From contig DKII01000050.1 in assembly GCA_002454125.1 (NCBI GenBank), positions 1-8,562 on the forward strand: 8,562 nt of DNA. Direction: 5' to 3'. Source of the stretch: Novosphingobium sp. UBA6722 (GTDB lineage Bacteria; Pseudomonadota; Alphaproteobacteria; Sphingomonadales; Sphingomonadaceae). The stretch's first letter is position 1; each line of letters opens with the position of its first letter. Below are positions 5,581-8,562 of the stretch, piece after piece. Under the pieces are notes generated by a model. That model worked only from the letters and a program-made list of their open reading frames with translations. It ran no database searches and was not told where the DNA came from. The position numbers and the translations under genes were made by a program.

Positions 5581-7957
5581 ACGAGCAGTCCGCCCCCGCC
5601 GGCATGGCCTGGCGCGAGACGGCTGCGATCTGCAGCTTGAGCGGCCCGCTGGAGGTAATCGCCAGCGACTGGCCAAGCCCCGGCGCGCAGGCATCGGTGA
5701 TGATCATCTCGCGCCAGCCCTTGCCCGCGCTCAGCGCCAGCTGGCGGGTGATGTCGACGCTGTTCTTGCCAAGCGTCAGCTTGACCGGCGCCTGCGGCTG
5801 ATCGGGCAGGAAATAGCTGATCCGGAACGCTCCCGAACCGGACTGGCGATGCGCGAACGACAGCGTTGCGCCCGGTGCGAAGGTGATTTCGCGGGCATCT
5901 TCCTGGCGCTTGCGATCGACCCCGCGCGCGGCGATCCCGCCGGCCTGGCCGCGCAGGCCCGGCAGCGGTGCGCCATCGCCGGTGATCATCGTTCCCGGCG
6001 CCAGCTTGCCATCGACAAACCAGTCAGCTGCCGGGCCGGCGTTGAGGTAGGCGCAGGTTTCATCGAGCTTGCCGATCGTGCTGCGCTCACCCAGGCTCAG
6101 ACCGTAACCGAGGTTGAACAGCGCGCCTTCCGGCCCGTTGACCGGCTTGCCATCGCAGCCGGCCGGCCAGCTGAACGAAAGCCGGCCGGTAGCGGGGCGC
6201 TTGCCATAGAGCACGTCAGCCACCCCGGCGCCTTCGCTGCCCGGCAGCCAGGCGGCGACAAAGGCATCGGCAGCGTTGATCTCGCGGTTCATCCACAGCG
6301 GCCGGCCCGAAAGGAACACGGCCACGGTGCGCACGCCCGCGGCCTTGAACTTGCGCAGCAGGTTAAGGCCTTCCTCATCGGTGAAGACGGCGTTCTTCCG
6401 GTCACCTTCAAACTCGGCGTAAGGCTCCTCGCCGAAGACCACCACGGCGACATCGGGCTTGGCGGCATAGCTGCCGTCCACCGACAGCGTGGCCGATCCG
6501 CCCGCCGCTTCGGCCGCCTGCTTGAGGCCGGTCCAGATCGAGGTGGCGCCAGGGAAATACTTCTCGTTGGTCAGCTCGAGCCCGCCCTGCCAGGTCAGTG
6601 TCCAGCCACCGGAGGCCTGGGCGACGCTGTCCGCCCCGCGGCCGGCAACCAGAATCTTGGCGCCAGCGGCCAGCGGCAGCACGCCATCGTTCTTGAGCAG
6701 GACCTGCGACTTGGCGACAGCCTCGCGCGCGACGGCGCGGTGCTGGGCCGCGCCGAGCAGCGCAAAGTTGCCGCCATTGGGGCGCAGCGAGGGCTTGACC
6801 GCAGTCGGCTCCAGCAGGCCCAGCCGCAGCTTCATGCGCAGCACGCGGGCCACGGCTTCGTCCAGCCGCGCCATGGGGATCGTGCCGTTCTGCACGTCGC
6901 GCATCAGGTTGGCGTGGAGCGCGCGCCAATCGTCGGGCACCATGTACATGTCGAGCCCGGCAAGCAGCGACTGGCTGCAATCGTCCACCTTGCAGCCCGG
7001 GATCTGGCCGTGGGCGTTCCAATCCCCCACGACCATGCCCTTGAAGCCGAATTCATCGCGCAGCACACCGGTCAGCAGATCGCGGTTGCCGTGCATCTTC
7101 ACCCCGTTGACCGAGTTGAAGCTGGCCATGATGCTTTCCACGCCCGCGGCAATCGCGGCGGGATAGGGCTTGGCATGGATCGCCTTCAATTCGGCGATAT
7201 CGCCGCTGACATCGCCCTGATCGACCCCCTGGGTCGTGCCGCCATCGGCGAAGAAGTGCTTGGCCGTGGCGATGACCCGGTCACCGCTGAGGTGGTCGGG
7301 CGTGCCGACCTTGCCTTGCAGCCCCTCGATCAGCGCTGCACCCAGCGGAGCGACGATATCCGGGTCCTGCGAGTAGCTTTCATAGGAACGGCCCCAGCGG
7401 CGATCGCGCGCCACGGCAATGGTCGGCGAGAAATCCCACTCGATCCCGGTGGCGCGCATTTCCAGCGCCGTCGCCGCTCCGATCCGGCGGACCAGGTCGG
7501 GATCGCGGGTCGCGCCCAGGCCTACGTTGTGCGGGAAGATCGTCGCGCCGATTACATTGGTGTGGCCGTGGACGGCGTCGGTTCCCCAGATCGCCGGGAT
7601 CGCCGGTTCGCCGTTCGGCAGCGGCTTGGTCGAGGCGTCCCACATCTCGTCCGCCAGCTTGAGCCACTGGGATGCTGGCGCGAACTCATCGCCATAGGGC
7701 CCGCCGTTGCCGCCGTTGAGGTAGCTGCCGAAGCGATAGCGCTCCATGTCTGCGGCGGTGAACGAGTTGATCTGCGGCTGGATCAGCTGGGCGACCTTAC
7801 GCTCCAGGCTCATCCGCGCCAGCAGGTCGGCAATCCGCGCGTCTTCACTTTGCGGCGCTGCTTGAGCCAGCGCGACCGGCGCGGTCGAAACGGCGGGCCC
7901 CTGCGCGCAGCCTGCCACCAACATGACGCTTGCGACCGTCAGCATCCCGATGCGCAT
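5576..7957 (-). CDS. Lipoprotein GH3 exo-beta-glucosidase (ExoP / beta-glucan glucohydrolase class)
   Basis: Expected to release glucose from the non-reducing ends of beta-1,3/1,4-glucans or cello-oligosaccharides outside the cytoplasm. The 793 residues begin with a lipoprotein signal (MRIGML..., lipobox V14-A15-G16-C17), so it is probably membrane-anchored. The GH3 (beta/alpha)8 domain covers about 40-380, with PAIWGTDAVHGH (121-132), RDRRWGRSYE (185-194), TAKHFFADGG (231-240, the Lys-His pair) and MVVGDWNAHG (308-317), where Asp312 is the expected nucleophile. The second alpha/beta domain (about 400-620) has VVFGEEPYAEFEGD (506-519), with Glu510 the likely acid/base by alignment from memory with plant glucohydrolases. 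Residues about 640-793 form a C-terminal domain resembling the Exop_C type (RQEDAREITF). It lies 74 bp downstream of the MFS gene on the same strand, which suggests sugar release followed by uptake. Exact linkage specificity cannot be read from sequence. Confidence 0.95.
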   Translation of the reverse strand: MRIGMLTVASVMLVAGCAQGPAVSTAPVALAQAAPQSEDARIADLLARMSLERKVAQLIQPQINSFTAADMERYRFGSYLNGGNGGPYGDEFAPASQWLKLADEMWDASTKPLPNGEPAIPAIWGTDAVHGHTNVIGATIFPHNVGLGATRDPDLVRRIGAATALEMRATGIEWDFSPTIAVARDRRWGRSYESYSQDPDIVAPLGAALIEGLQGKVGTPDHLSGDRVIATAKHFFADGGTTQGVDQGDVSGDIAELKAIHAKPYPAAIAAGVESIMASFNSVNGVKMHGNRDLLTGVLRDEFGFKGMVVGDWNAHGQIPGCKVDDCSQSLLAGLDMYMVPDDWRALHANLMRDVQNGTIPMARLDEAVARVLRMKLRLGLLEPTAVKPSLRPNGGNFALLGAAQHRAVAREAVAKSQVLLKNDGVLPLAAGAKILVAGRGADSVAQASGGWTLTWQGGLELTNEKYFPGATSIWTGLKQAAEAAGGSATLSVDGSYAAKPDVAVVVFGEEPYAEFEGDRKNAVFTDEEGLNLLRKFKAAGVRTVAVFLSGRPLWMNREINAADAFVAAWLPGSEGAGVADVLYGKRPATGRLSFSWPAGCDGKPVNGPEGALFNLGYGLSLGERSTIGKLDETCAYLNAGPAADWFVDGKLAPGTMITGDGAPLPGLRGQAGGIAARGVDRKRQEDAREITFAPGATLSFAHRQSGSGAFRISYFLPDQPQAPVKLTLGKNSVDITRQLALSAGKGWREMIITDACAPGLGQSLAITSSGPLKLQIAAVSRQAMPAGADCSF

Positions 7958-7981
7958 TGAACTCTCTCACCCCGGTATTCT

Positions 7982-7995
7982 TGTGAACGTTCTCA
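7982..7995. promoter_or_regulatory. Candidate LacI-family operator upstream of the GH3 gene
   Basis: TGTGAACGTTCTCA is a 14-bp near-palindrome: perfect core GAACGTTC, central CG, and one mismatched pair (T/T) three bases in from each end. LacI-family operators typically have this length, symmetry and central CG. It ends 25 bp before the GH3 ATG and would lie near the start site of the promoter candidate at 7995-8022, suiting repression. No regulator gene is visible in the window. Confidence 0.42.
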
Positions 7996-8022
7996 TTCGC
8001 ACGAGGCACGGGGGAAAGTCAA
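7995..8022 (-). promoter_or_regulatory. Weak promoter candidate for the GH3 gene
   Basis: On the minus strand TTGACT (8022-8017) resembles a -35 element, and GCGAAT (8000-7995) at 17-bp spacing is a poor -10 match. It begins 9 bp after the MFS stop. If real, it would let GH3 be transcribed separately from the MFS gene. Confidence 0.28.
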
Positions 8023-8031
8023 GCAGCAGGC

Positions 8032-8562
8032 TCAGGCGCCTGGTTGCATATTGCGGAGCAGCAGAGCCGCGGCTGCAGCCAGCACGGCCAGCAAGGCGAA
8101 CAAGGCGGGGTAACCTGCCACTGGCACGATCGCCATGGTCAGCCAGGGCATGACCAGCGACGGCACCGTATTGGCAAGATTGAACAATCCCAGATCGCGC
8201 CCGCGCCGGTCGGGCCGGGGCAGGATCCGCAGGGTCTGGGCGGAATGCAGCGCCAGGAACACCGCGCTCGACACGCCGAACAGGCCATAGGCTAGCATCG
8301 CGCCGGTCACGTCAGGCGCAAGGGCCATGCCCAGCAGCCCCAGCGCCGAGATCAGCGCACAGCTCTGGAGCGGGGCGATCGGCCGGCCCGTCCGATCAGA
8401 CCAGCGGCCGACCAGCAAGGCGAGCGGCGCAGATACCAGCAGGATCAGGCTGAACAGCCGCGCGGTCTGGTTGTCACTGACCGAGCCATCGAGGCTGACC
8501 AGCCAGAAGAATAGGTAGGCGAACAGCGTTGCCTCGGCCACCTGCACCGCCAGCCGCGCCAG
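8032..8562 (-). CDS. MFS transporter, C-terminal half (5' end outside window)
   Basis: A major facilitator superfamily membrane transporter, probably for a sugar or oligosaccharide. The frame is open to the window edge, so only the last 176 residues of a protein that usually has about 400 or more are present. About six hydrophobic helices are visible (roughly residues 3-23, 36-52, 66-82, 86-105, 124-146 and 150-169 of the visible part), matching TM7-12. The loop GRWSDRTGRP (52-61) is the MFS motif A-like repeat between TM8 and TM9. LPRPDRRGRDLGLFNLANTVPS (from about 114) is a loop rich in basic residues leading into TM11 and resembles sugar-type MFS carriers seen near glycosidase genes in sphingomonads; that resemblance is from memory. 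The stop (8032-8034) lies 74 bp upstream of the GH3 start on the same strand, so the two may be co-transcribed. The substrate is inferred only from the neighbour. Confidence 0.88.
   Translation of the reverse strand: MARLAVQVAEATLFAYLFFWLVSLDGSVSDNQTARLFSLILLVSAPLALLVGRWSDRTGRPIAPLQSCALISALGLLGMALAPDVTGAMLAYGLFGVSSAVFLALHSAQTLRILPRPDRRGRDLGLFNLANTVPSLVMPWLTMAIVPVAGYPALFALLAVLAAAAALLLRNMQPGA

Noticed and set aside
5471..7960. A very long open frame (829 codons) on the + strand opposite the GH3 gene.
   Set aside because: It is antisense to a GH3 protein with every expected motif. Its translation is rich in Arg, Ala, Gly and His with no recognisable domain, as expected from codon bias in GC-rich DNA.

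Overview
The window is GC-rich, densely packed bacterial DNA. Overlapping start/stop codons, strong G/C third-position bias and the protein types suggest an alphaproteobacterium, most likely a sphingomonad (Sphingomonas/Novosphingobium/Erythrobacter-like). This placement is by recognition only; no search was run. I see no RNA genes, insertion sequences, CRISPR arrays or prophage genes.

Positions 2-5568 (+ strand) look like one operon for the distal half of valine (isobutyryl-CoA) catabolism. In order it holds: the 3' two thirds of mmsA (CoA-acylating methylmalonate-semialdehyde dehydrogenase), a small unrecognised lipoprotein, an isobutyryl-CoA dehydrogenase-like acyl-CoA dehydrogenase, a 3-hydroxyisobutyryl-CoA hydrolase, an enoyl-CoA hydratase, a 78-residue two-helix membrane protein, and mmsB (3-hydroxyisobutyrate dehydrogenase). 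The five enzymes cover five consecutive steps: isobutyryl-CoA > methacrylyl-CoA > 3-hydroxyisobutyryl-CoA > 3-hydroxyisobutyrate > methylmalonate semialdehyde > propionyl-CoA. Two small envelope proteins of unknown role are interleaved with the enzymes, and the gaps between genes run from 4-bp overlaps to 43 bp.

Positions 5576-8562 (- strand) form a separate carbohydrate module. The 3' part of an MFS transporter gene lies upstream of a complete lipoprotein-type GH3 exo-beta-glucosidase of the ExoP class. The 74-bp gap between them carries a near-palindromic site with a central CG, which looks like a LacI-family operator, next to a weak promoter candidate. The operon and the GH3 gene converge with only 7 bp between stop codons, and a perfect 7-bp hairpin contains both stops.

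Overall this is a fairly ordinary metabolic region. The points worth a second look are the two uncharacterised small proteins in the valine operon, the shared stop-codon hairpin, and the candidate operator. I found no convincing evidence of a wholly new system.
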